From Maridesulfovibrio sp. (GTDB lineage Bacteria; Desulfobacterota; Desulfovibrionia; Desulfovibrionales; Desulfovibrionaceae), in contig NZ_OY787459.1 of NCBI RefSeq assembly GCF_963678865.1, forward strand, positions 896,501 to 960,500: DNA of 64,000 nucleotides, given 5' to 3'. Shown in pieces: positions 7,752-15,156 of the stretch. The notes under the pieces were generated by a model that worked only from the letters and a program-made list of their open reading frames with translations, did no database searches and had not been told where the DNA came from. Numbering within the stretch: position 1 is the stretch's first letter; every line of letters begins with the position of its first letter. The position numbers were made by a program, and so were the translations under genes.

Positions 7752-9259
7752 AAAAATACCGTAACAGCATAGGGCGCAAGGTGGGCTTCGCAATTCTAAG
7801 TACTACCATAGTTGCAGTGATACTTTCCATGACTCTAAATGTTGCCTCCTTCTTTCATTCCTTCCGACAGGCTACACTACAGAAAGCGACATCATTGACA
7901 CAGGTGCTGGGGACCTCCATTGCACCGGCTCTTGATTTTAACGACCCGGAATCAGCAACAGAGGTTTTGCAGTCACTGGCACTGGTCAACAACTCCGCTG
8001 GAGCTACTATCTTTACTGCCGACGGCCATGTCTTTGCTGGATTCGGGAGGCAGACAGCGAAACTACCGATCCGAAATGACGGCATTATTGAAGAATTCAA
8101 CCGCTATCGCATAATTCAGGAAATCCGCTCCGGCGATGAATTGTTAGGATTCATCCTTCTGGACGGTCGATTTTCCGATCAGTTGGACTGGTTCATCCAA
8201 AACCTTGTCACTTCCGGGCTGATTCTGGTCTCTGTCCTGACCATATGCTTCCTGACCACCAACCATATCCGTAAAAAACTGACCAGCCCTATCGGACAGC
8301 TGACCGATACGGTCCGAGATATTTCCGAAAGCAAGGACTACACCCGGCGGGTGTCCTATCGCAGTAATGATGAAATCGGCTATCTGGTCTCGGAATTCAA
8401 TTCAATGCTGGCCAAAATCGACAAGCGGGACCAGTGGCTGAACAGCCACCGCGAAATGCTGGAAAATATCGTGTTACAACGTACTAAGGAGCTGCGTTCC
8501 AAACAGGCTGAACTTGAGAAAAAAAACAAACTGCTGGTCCAGCAGATACATGAAAGGCGCACAGCGGAAATGATCCGTGATGAAGTGGAACGCATCAACA
8601 GACACGACCTCAAATCTTCCTTGAATCTTGTCATCGGTTATCCTGAACTGCTGCTCAACAGTGAAGAAGAACTGACCATTAATCAGCGCAAATATATTAA
8701 ACGCATCGCTTCGGCCGGTTACCGCATGCTGGATATGATCCAGTTCCATCTGGATATGTTCAAGATGGAGCAGGGAATATACCGATTGAAAACAATGAGC
8801 ATTGATCTGGTGGATCTGATGACATCACTGGAAGAAGAAATGGCCCTGCTGCTCAACCAGTCAGGAGTAAAGCTTTCGATCATGCTGGAAGATAAAGAAA
8901 TAGAGGGCATGGAAGAACTGCATCTGACCGGAGAAGGCATGCTCCTGCGGACCATGTTCAGGAATCTGATCAAAAACGCTGTGGAAGCATCTAATGAAGG
9001 GGACACCGTAACTATCGCAATCAGCAGCGGACCGCCCGTTTCAGTTACGGTGAAAAACACGCTCGCTGTTCCCGAAGAAATCAGGGGAAGATTCTTCGAT
9101 AAATATGTCACCCTCGGCAAGGAAGACGGCACAGGACTAGGAACATATTCTGCCAAACTCATTGCCGAGACTCATAAAGCAACCATAACCATGCGTTCTG
9201 CTGAGACCAGCGGGACGGAAGTCACTGCCTGCTTTATGGACGAAAACAGCGCAGCCTAA
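7748..9259 (+). CDS. Membrane sensor histidine kinase with periplasmic CHASE8-like domain and HAMP
   Basis: 503 residues from the ATG at 7748, which overlaps the YfiR-like stop by 4 nt; a longer frame from 7667 lies inside that gene. Transmembrane segments are at about 15-37 and 160-182. They enclose a domain of the CHASE8 type (ALDFNDPESATEVLQSLALV, ADGHVFAGF) as in YfiN-type partners. HAMP follows (ITDTVRDISESKDYTRRV-like), then a coiled coil (about 235-275). The phosphoacceptor His is in RHDLKSSLNLVIGY, the N box is FRNLIKNAVEAS, and the G box is EDGTGLGTYSAKLIAE. It is the fourth gene of the operon and the likely kinase for the response regulator at 4571. Confidence 0.88.
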   Translation: MKKYRNSIGRKVGFAILSTTIVAVILSMTLNVASFFHSFRQATLQKATSLTQVLGTSIAPALDFNDPESATEVLQSLALVNNSAGATIFTADGHVFAGFGRQTAKLPIRNDGIIEEFNRYRIIQEIRSGDELLGFILLDGRFSDQLDWFIQNLVTSGLILVSVLTICFLTTNHIRKKLTSPIGQLTDTVRDISESKDYTRRVSYRSNDEIGYLVSEFNSMLAKIDKRDQWLNSHREMLENIVLQRTKELRSKQAELEKKNKLLVQQIHERRTAEMIRDEVERINRHDLKSSLNLVIGYPELLLNSEEELTINQRKYIKRIASAGYRMLDMIQFHLDMFKMEQGIYRLKTMSIDLVDLMTSLEEEMALLLNQSGVKLSIMLEDKEIEGMEELHLTGEGMLLRTMFRNLIKNAVEASNEGDTVTIAISSGPPVSVTVKNTLAVPEEIRGRFFDKYVTLGKEDGTGLGTYSAKLIAETHKATITMRSAETSGTEVTACFMDENSAA

Positions 9260-9269
9260 TTTCATCTAT

Positions 9270-10294
9270 TGTGGAGTTAATAGACATCATTTCAACTTTT
9301 TTACCGCTTGCTCGCGCTTGTAATGCTGCTCCCTTATTGGCTCTTCTTCTGGGAAATAGTTAGCAATCACTTCATCTGAGAACGGCGTTTTCTTGTTAAG
9401 CTCGTAATAGCGATCCATTGGAGTTTTGCCACCAAGAAAGGAATGATGGCGGTGCCAATTATAGAAATGCTGCCACTCATCAAGCCTGTCGTGTAAATCA
9501 GGAGCAGAAAGGTCAGCTGTAGCATAAAACTCTTGCAAATCTGTTTTGTGACCACGTTCAACTTTCCCGTTTAAATGCGGTGAATATGGCTTTATAGGTC
9601 TGAACTTTATACTGTATTCCTTCAACCATTCTTGGACCTTGTAAGCAAAAGATTCACGTCCCCGATCTGTTTGTACCCCCTGAATAGGGAAAGGCATTTC
9701 TTCAACAACCCGATCTAGAAATTTAATCGTATTTGCTGCGGTTCGGCGCGGATATAAACCCATAACTTTGTAGCGAGAACAATCATCAATGGCTGCGTAC
9801 TGATAAAGTCCAGGAGCAATTTTGCAGACGTCGATTTGCACTCTATCGCCCGGAATAGGGAGATTGTAGCGTTTAGTGTGCTTTCTCCTTTTAAGCTTGC
9901 TGGGAAGGTGACCTTTCTTGTTTCTGTTCAGAACTTTCTGGATTGTTGGCGGCGACAACTCGATTTCGTGGAGACGTAACATCTCGCTGCTAATCCGTTT
10001 TGCACCGAGAGGCCTTTCTTCTCTCATGGAAAGAATGATGGACTCGGTTTCAGAGCAGACTTTCTGTCTAGGAGAAGATTTAGGACGACGGGACATATCT
10101 ACCAACCCGTCAATGCCGGATTCCTTATAGCGGCGATACCACTTCCTCAAAGTTGGCCGAAAAATGCCACATCGACGGCAGACAAATCCGGCATCACCGA
10201 CCTCTTCGTAGAGCTTTACCCAACCCAATCTGGCACGCTGCTTTTCAGTCATGATCGCAGGTTATCAGTTGAAATGATCTATGTTAACCCCACA
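9270..10294. mobile_element. IS481-type insertion sequence, apparently complete
   Basis: A 1025-bp element is bounded by 28-bp imperfect inverted repeats at 9270-9297 (starting TGTGGAGTTAAT) and 10267-10294 (ending GTTAACCCCACA). The arms match at 23 of 28 positions by eye. It contains one transposase gene whose stop codon lies inside the left repeat. I see no direct target duplication in the flanks (CTAT before, GTTC after). It sits between the sensor-kinase operon and the accessory patch. Confidence 0.88.
9287..10252 (-). CDS. IS481-family transposase
   Basis: 321 residues. An N-terminal helix-turn-helix region (about 1-60, FVCRRCGIFRPTLRKWYRRY, then GIDGLVDMSRRPKSSP) precedes a DDE integrase core. 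Likely catalytic residues are Asp in RVQIDVCKIAPG, Asp in VQTDRGRESF and Glu in HLNGKVERGHKTD. The ATG at 10252 and the stop at 9287 fall within the two terminal inverted repeats, so the gene fills the element. No frameshift or internal stop is seen, and the copy looks able to code for an active enzyme. Confidence 0.93.
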   Translation of the reverse strand: MTEKQRARLGWVKLYEEVGDAGFVCRRCGIFRPTLRKWYRRYKESGIDGLVDMSRRPKSSPRQKVCSETESIILSMREERPLGAKRISSEMLRLHEIELSPPTIQKVLNRNKKGHLPSKLKRRKHTKRYNLPIPGDRVQIDVCKIAPGLYQYAAIDDCSRYKVMGLYPRRTAANTIKFLDRVVEEMPFPIQGVQTDRGRESFAYKVQEWLKEYSIKFRPIKPYSPHLNGKVERGHKTDLQEFYATADLSAPDLHDRLDEWQHFYNWHRHHSFLGGKTPMDRYYELNKKTPFSDEVIANYFPEEEPIREQHYKREQAVKKLK

Positions 10295-10486
10295 GTTCAG
10301 GTGATGCCCTGAAGAATTACAGAGGCACACCCTATACCCATATTCACAGGATCGATTGTTTCTGCATCAGTCTGCTATCCAGTAAATCTCATACTGCCCC
10401 TGCTTCACTTCTCAGACTGTATGGTTTTGAAACCACAAAATCCCATAGAATCCGAATAGATCAACTCCAGTCCAGTTTGGTTATTT

Positions 10487-10885
10487 CTAATCATCATCCG
10501 GCAGCATCAGAGTAATACATGGTTTAATGTCATCATCTGGACCGCACTGGCAGACCACTTCTACTTCTTCAAGGGTCCTCGGTTGTGACTTGGTTAAGAA
10601 TAAGACCTGAAAGCTTATCCTGCTCTGGTCCAGTTTATCCTGCATAGCCAGCAAGCACATGCTGAACAGGTCATGGAGTCGACCAGTAACGCTCTGCCCT
10701 TCGCCTTCAAGTCCTTTCGGTGGAGTGATGTATCGTTCATACAGGTTCAATGACACAGCTACTGGAGCCTTGAATCCGGTCTGTTTAGCCTGTTCGGTCA
10801 CATCGATTAGATTTCCGTCTTCAATCGCCTGTTTCCGGGTATAGGAATAGATCATCCGAAACAGTGGATCGCAATAGATTACCAT
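10487..10885 (-). CDS. DUF6573-like protein of accessory elements
   Basis: 132 residues. The pattern IYSYTRKQAIEDGNLIDVTEQAKQ, then FKAPVAVSLNLYERYITPP and a following GRLHDLFSMCLLAMQ, matches the DUF6573 family. That family is usually found on plasmids, phages and integrative elements. Its function is unknown. The ATG at 10885 has a GGAG site just upstream on the minus strand (AAGGAGATTTACTG). It lies alone between the insertion sequence and the nuclease gene, which marks this area as accessory DNA. Confidence 0.6.
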   Translation of the reverse strand: MVIYCDPLFRMIYSYTRKQAIEDGNLIDVTEQAKQTGFKAPVAVSLNLYERYITPPKGLEGEGQSVTGRLHDLFSMCLLAMQDKLDQSRISFQVLFLTKSQPRTLEEVEVVCQCGPDDDIKPCITLMLPDDD

Positions 10886-11108
10886 CAGTAAATCTCCTTC
10901 AATTTCATATTGTTAAATAATCATGAGAATTGAAGGTTATCCTGATTGGTTTGATTTGGTCACTGGGGTGGGTTGATTATCTTTTGATTTTTTTGGTGAT
11001 TCTGTGGATCAGATGGTGGTGTGGTCTGGCTGGTGGATTCTTCGGTTGACCGAATCACCCAAGCAAAGTAACAATTATTAAATAATTATAACATCAAAAG
11101 CACTATTT
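10886..11108. other. Strand-skewed intergenic stretch with a palindrome
   Basis: The plus strand is strikingly rich in T and G from about 10935 to 11050. It includes GGGGTGGGT at 10965-10973 and a perfect 14-nt palindrome TTCGGTTGACCGAA at 11041-11054. A related pair of motifs occurs inverted at 13954-14030. No open frame is convincing here. The promoter of the Mrr-type gene at 11109 must lie in or near its A+T-rich end. Confidence 0.35.
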
Positions 11109-12005
11109 ATGATTGACTATACAGAAATACCCGATGGCGAAGTATGGGAACTATTTGCTAGAGAATATTTAGAATCATGTGGATTTTATATTGAATCTCC
11201 ACCATCAAGAGGGGCAGATGGAGGAAAAGATCTCATTGTTACCGAGAGATTAAAGGGACGGATAGGAAGGTACGAGTTTAAATGGTTAGTTAGTTGCAAA
11301 CATAAAGCAACAAGCCAACGATCTGTATCCGAAACAGATGAACCTAATATTCTTGAACGAATGAAAGCCTACAAAGCTGATGGCTTCATAGGTTTTTACT
11401 CTACGATTGCCTCTAGCGGACTTGGCACTAGACTTGACAACCTAAAAGCCAATGGAGACATAAAAGATTTTAAAATCATGGACGGCAAATATATTGAAAA
11501 CAACCTAATAACAGGAGCGCGATCCCATCTTTTTATAAATTATCTTCCAAAAGCATACATTTCAGTAAAACCTATTCATCATGTAACAGATAAATACGAA
11601 CCACTAGAATGTATTGTCTGCGGAAAAGACCTTCTAATGGCTTCATATAATGATGAACGAGGTGGAAACATAGTATTTGCTGAAGATCTAGATAAAAAAA
11701 GATTCGAACATGTTTATTGTGTATGCGCTGGAAGCTGTGATCGCCACTACGAAAGACAACTTTTTGATTCACAAGGTTTGATAACTTCTTGGCACAGCCT
11801 TACAGACTTAATGATCCCAATGGAATTTTTACGTTATGTGATGGTTACATTAAACAGACTTAGAGATAAAAACGATATATACACAGACAAAGCCTTTAAG
11901 GAAGAAAAAGCAATCCTAATCAAACTATCACAAAGGGTACTGCGCTACACAAATGAAGCTGAAATGGAACGAGTTAAAACCCTAATGTCGTTACCGCAGC
12001 TTTAA
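11109..12005 (+). CDS. Mrr-type restriction endonuclease-fold protein
   Basis: 298 residues. The first 140 residues fit an Mrr_cat / PD-(D/E)xK nuclease fold: VWELFAREYLESCGFYIE, then the GADGGKDLIV strand with the candidate metal-binding Asp, and YEFKWLVSCKHKA as the last catalytic strand. The rest carries a possible zinc ribbon (CIVCGKD, later CVCAGSCDRHYE) and helices of unknown role. No methyltransferase is adjacent, so a modification-dependent or stress nuclease is possible. The gene converges with the DUF4145-type gene, with a single nucleotide between stops. Codon and base usage are A+T-rich compared with the flagellar and ribosomal genes in the window, which suggests transfer. Confidence 0.65.
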   Translation: MIDYTEIPDGEVWELFAREYLESCGFYIESPPSRGADGGKDLIVTERLKGRIGRYEFKWLVSCKHKATSQRSVSETDEPNILERMKAYKADGFIGFYSTIASSGLGTRLDNLKANGDIKDFKIMDGKYIENNLITGARSHLFINYLPKAYISVKPIHHVTDKYEPLECIVCGKDLLMASYNDERGGNIVFAEDLDKKRFEHVYCVCAGSCDRHYERQLFDSQGLITSWHSLTDLMIPMEFLRYVMVTLNRLRDKNDIYTDKAFKEEKAILIKLSQRVLRYTNEAEMERVKTLMSLPQL

Positions 12006-12006
12006 T

Positions 12007-13128
12007 CTAACGCTTTGGAGCAAACTTTCTATGCATTTCTTGTGAACGCCTACCAACAACTTCTTTTCTTTTTCTATTATAAAACAAATCGTTAATTACA
12101 AATTCAAAAATTTCATAGCCATCAAGAATATCGCTTCGTTCCAAACTACCAACATGGCTCGCATCATTTCCAAGCCATTTTAAGGCTAGCAAGTGACCTC
12201 CTATTTGCTCTTCGTCAAGTTTGTAAGTTTCAATGCGTTTATGAAGACTCAACGGCATTATCCTACCTTTACGATTCTCCATCTCCGTGGGAACGTTGAA
12301 AAAATCCATCAACCTTTCCAGTGAAATACGGAGATGCATACCAGATGCAACAGGGTCGTTAAAAAAAGAAGCAAATGATTGTTTAAGACTTTTGCTTATT
12401 TCATCTGGGCAATCGTCAGGGATACTGAATAAATTGATGCTAGGAGTAAACCATTTCGGATAGAAGTATTCAAATGTCTCGACAATATTCCAACGCTCAG
12501 ATGGTAGCTGCTCGGTAAATGCTTCCCCACCCATTGATACATAGCGATTACATTTTTCATTAGTACACATCAAAAGAGCAGAGTAGACAAAGTTTAAATC
12601 TTCAGCATTTATGTCTTCTGCATAATAACCATACTCCATCTGCAATGATTCAGATGAAACTTTTAATTTTCCTGAACTACAAAATGGACATTTTATCTCA
12701 GTTAACTCGTCTCTATTTTTAAAACATAAATCTTCAAAATACCTACGATCCAGAGCATAATTTACTTGGTCAGATTCACCATTAATGTGAGCAACTGAAT
12801 CTATTACCTTTACCTTCGATTTTTTCTCTGCACAACAGCACCTACGCTCTATATATTTATTAATAATAGTTAAATTTTCTCGATCATTCTCAACCAACCG
12901 CATAAGCACATCCAAAACAATATCAGAATAGTCGCCACTGGGATTGACCAATCCATCATAAATGCGGTGATCCTCTTTTATAAAATCATCTTCTTTAACC
13001 AAATGAAAAAGTTCTTCCCAACTTTCAGATGAAAAAAATTTCAAGACAGCATCTTTTAGATCAATTACTTCATACTTCTCATCACTAGCCAACTTCCTGA
13101 CGATCTTCACTACCGAACTCCATTTCAA
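12007..13128 (-). CDS. DUF4145-type protein with zinc ribbon
   Basis: 373 residues. A central Cys cluster (CPFCSSGKLKVS, then CTNEKCNRYVS) looks like a zinc ribbon. The C-terminal part (about 255-350: HLRISLERLMDFFNVP, LSLHKRIETY, ALKWLGNDASHVG, GYEIFEFVINDLF) matches the DUF4145 helical domain often met in defence and stress loci. No catalytic site is recognised. It starts 4 nt after the membrane-protein gene at 13133 on the same strand, so the two form a pair. It is A+T-rich like its neighbours. A role in phage defence with the nearby nuclease is a guess from context. Confidence 0.6.
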   Translation of the reverse strand: MKWSSVVKIVRKLASDEKYEVIDLKDAVLKFFSSESWEELFHLVKEDDFIKEDHRIYDGLVNPSGDYSDIVLDVLMRLVENDRENLTIINKYIERRCCCAEKKSKVKVIDSVAHINGESDQVNYALDRRYFEDLCFKNRDELTEIKCPFCSSGKLKVSSESLQMEYGYYAEDINAEDLNFVYSALLMCTNEKCNRYVSMGGEAFTEQLPSERWNIVETFEYFYPKWFTPSINLFSIPDDCPDEISKSLKQSFASFFNDPVASGMHLRISLERLMDFFNVPTEMENRKGRIMPLSLHKRIETYKLDEEQIGGHLLALKWLGNDASHVGSLERSDILDGYEIFEFVINDLFYNRKRKEVVGRRSQEMHRKFAPKR

Positions 13129-13132
13129 TAAA

Positions 13133-13828
13133 TCAAAAATTTAACTTGTGCATTATTGACTTCATATTCTTCTCTATTTGCTCAAGATGCTTATTAATTT
13201 TTTCAACAGGAGAATACGTATCTTGGGTATAGTAAAAAGAGGTAATATCAAGCTTGGAAATGCTTTTAAGCTCTTTCCTACCATTACTAAAATAACATTC
13301 TGCGATTATAGCTTCATCGCCAATATCATCACAAATTCCGGTATACTGCCCCCAACCAAAAACTCTGCTTTCATTCGGGGCAAGCATTGGTGTAAATTTT
13401 AGAGCCTTCCAATCAACCGATTCAGATGGAGTACGCCCCCATCCATAACAGCGTCTTAGTTCTTTGGAAGTTTCAACTCTAATATCGTATGCTGGACCAT
13501 TCCCAATATTTTTCAATTCTAACATTATTAATGTTGCTCGATGTTTATCTGCTCGTGGGTAAATAATAACATTAGGATTTGAATTCAATTCTCGTACCTT
13601 TTTACTCTCATAAGCCATCCAACACGTAGAGACTGCCAATACTAAGGTCAAAACAGCTAAACATGCTGTTGCCCATGCAGTTATTGAAGCGTCAGACGCT
13701 CCATTAATCATAAAAACAAACGCCAAGACTAAACATAAGAAGGCTAAATATTTGTATGATTTAATCAATTCGTACAAAAACAACAAAGCCTTTTCAAAAA
13801 AAGAATCCACCGTATGAAATACATTCAT
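13133..13828 (-). CDS. Membrane protein of unknown function paired with the DUF4145 gene
   Basis: 231 residues that I do not recognise. Two transmembrane helices lie at about 26-44 (YLAFLCLVLAFVFMING) and 50-72 (ITAWATACLAVLTLVLAVS). A soluble domain of about 155 residues follows, with a beta-rich part (NPNVIIYPRADKHRATLIMLELKNIGNGPAYDIRVE) that resembles the membrane-linked immunoglobulin-like domains found in many small accessory genes. It is first in a two-gene unit with the DUF4145-type protein, with a 4-nt gap. Confidence 0.55.
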   Translation of the reverse strand: MNVFHTVDSFFEKALLFLYELIKSYKYLAFLCLVLAFVFMINGASDASITAWATACLAVLTLVLAVSTCWMAYESKKVRELNSNPNVIIYPRADKHRATLIMLELKNIGNGPAYDIRVETSKELRRCYGWGRTPSESVDWKALKFTPMLAPNESRVFGWGQYTGICDDIGDEAIIAECYFSNGRKELKSISKLDITSFYYTQDTYSPVEKINKHLEQIEKNMKSIMHKLNF

Positions 13829-14140
13829 CTTTTCGCCTCAGAACCTTCATGTTGCCAACTTTAACCGATTAAATCGACGAGACAGAAATCAACTCTTTCA
13901 ATACTCTGTTTTTCGTATAACAACGCAACATCAATTACAATACCATGAACAACTTCAGTCAACCGAACCACACACACTTATAGATATTAATTATCACAAT
14001 CAATTTTATCTAACACAACTCACCCACCCCGGTTGGCACCAAAGGTTGGCAGCACACCAAAAAAACCGCAAATAAACGCAGAAAAGGGTTAACTCTAAAA
14101 ACGAGTTAACCCTTTAATATTATACTAGTTTTGTACTAGA
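13829..14140. other. Gene-free stretch between the accessory genes and tRNA-Arg
   Basis: No gene is visible. It contains TTCAGTCAACCGAA (13954-13967) and ACCCACCCC (14022-14030), which in inverted order echo motifs at 10965-11054 on the far side of the three-gene cassette. It also holds a 20-nt sequence at 14052-14071 (GCACACCAAAAAAACCGCAA) that nearly repeats one at 3352-3370, and the terminator of the tRNA. Confidence 0.4.
14084..14115 (-). terminator. Terminator after tRNA-Arg
   Basis: AAGGGTTAACTC and GAGTTAACCCTTT form a 12-bp stem with a 7-nt loop. On the minus strand the stem ends in CCCTTTTC, a short U tract. It lies 25 nt beyond the tRNA 3' end. Confidence 0.7.
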
Positions 14141-14217
14141 TGGTGACCCCGGCAGGAATCGAACCTGCGGCACCAGGATTAGGAATCCTGTGCTCTATCC
14201 TACTGAGCTACGGGGCC
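14141..14217 (-). tRNA. tRNA-Arg (anticodon CCT)
   Basis: On the minus strand 77 nt fold as a full cloverleaf. The acceptor stem is GGCCCCG with CGGGGTC, the D arm is GCTCAGTAGGATAGAGC, the anticodon stem is CAGGA/TCCTG around the loop TTCCTAA (anticodon CCT, reading AGG), and the T arm is GCAGGTTCGATTCCTGC. CCA is encoded at 14141-14143. It borders the accessory patch, a usual place for integration, but I find no copy of its 3' end elsewhere in the window. Confidence 0.95.
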
Positions 14218-14479
14218 ACTTTATATGAAAACATCGGGAGAATTTTAGCGTATTTCTCCGTCTGAGGCGAGAATTAATATCCAAACCGTTTTTTGATTGC
14301 AAGCTATTTTTTATCTTTCTACTTATTTTTCCATATACTTCGGCTACAGAACCAAGTTATTAACCTCATACTGATGCCTAATCATAAAATATGTCGACGG
14401 CTTCTTCAAGTTGACAGAACTATACATTCATGACAGAACGCTTCTCAGCTTAACACTGTTAAGCTATGGAGAATCAAAG

Positions 14480-15088
14480 ATGAATGCTACTTCAAAAACA
14501 ATAGAGACACCGCAGCAACCCCTACGAATGCTGATTCTGGATGCTGCACGCAAACTTTTTGCGGAACATGGATACGCGCAGGTTTCCATGCGCAAGCTGG
14601 CGACCACCATCGGCTATTCGCCAACTACCATCTATCATCATTTCAAAGACAAAAAAGAACTCTTCCTCTGCCTTACAGAAGAGACTTACCGGGATTTCCT
14701 GCATCGCATCAACAGCATCATCGCTTTGACTCCTCCGCCACGAGAAGCCCTGAAAAACATCCTTTACACCCTTGTAGATATGGGACTCGAAAATCCCAAT
14801 GCATATCGGGTGGGCTTCATGATGGAAAGCGATCTTTGGAAAGACCACGACTCCCACTTTCAGAATAACCCCCTAGGCAAAACCATGTACAACCGCATCA
14901 ATGAGTGCGTAAAAGACTGCCTGCCTAAAAATGCTTCAAACGAAGACATTCTGGTTACTGCAAACTCTGTAGTTGCCGCAACCCACGGTCTGACTTCGCT
15001 TTTGATCACCTACCCTACGTTTGAGTGGGGGCCACTTGATAAATTAAAAAGGCAGGTAATCGACTCTGCTGTTGACGCCATCGACTGA
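14480..15088 (+). CDS. TetR-family regulator beside the hopanoid cyclase gene
   Basis: 202 residues from the ATG at 14480, which has the site TATGGAGA just upstream; the frame stays open to 14411 but lacks such a site. The helix-turn-helix domain is at about 17-62 (RKLFAEHGYAQVSMRKLATTIGYSPTTIYHHFKDKKELF). The C-terminal ligand domain is of the WHG/TetR_C type (ANSVVAATHGLTSLLITYP). It lies 68 nt before the squalene-hopene cyclase gene on the same strand and may sense a lipid or membrane stress and control that operon. This role is inferred from position only. Confidence 0.85.
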   Translation: MNATSKTIETPQQPLRMLILDAARKLFAEHGYAQVSMRKLATTIGYSPTTIYHHFKDKKELFLCLTEETYRDFLHRINSIIALTPPPREALKNILYTLVDMGLENPNAYRVGFMMESDLWKDHDSHFQNNPLGKTMYNRINECVKDCLPKNASNEDILVTANSVVAATHGLTSLLITYPTFEWGPLDKLKRQVIDSAVDAID

Positions 15089-15156
15089 TTACTATACCCA
15101 AAAATATTTTTTTCGCTCGGGTCGGGTATCATCCGTTTATATAAAGGATTCTCATC

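Noticed and set aside
14141..14217. Integration site (att) duplicated from the tRNA-Arg 3' end
   Set aside because: I found no second copy of the tRNA 3' sequence within the window, and no integrase gene, so a tRNA-targeted island is not supported.
15109..15134. Possible TetR operator between the TetR gene and shc
   Set aside because: ATACCC and GGGTAT occur at some distance with an A/T-rich spacer, but the arms are only 6 nt and the spacing is unlike TetR operators.
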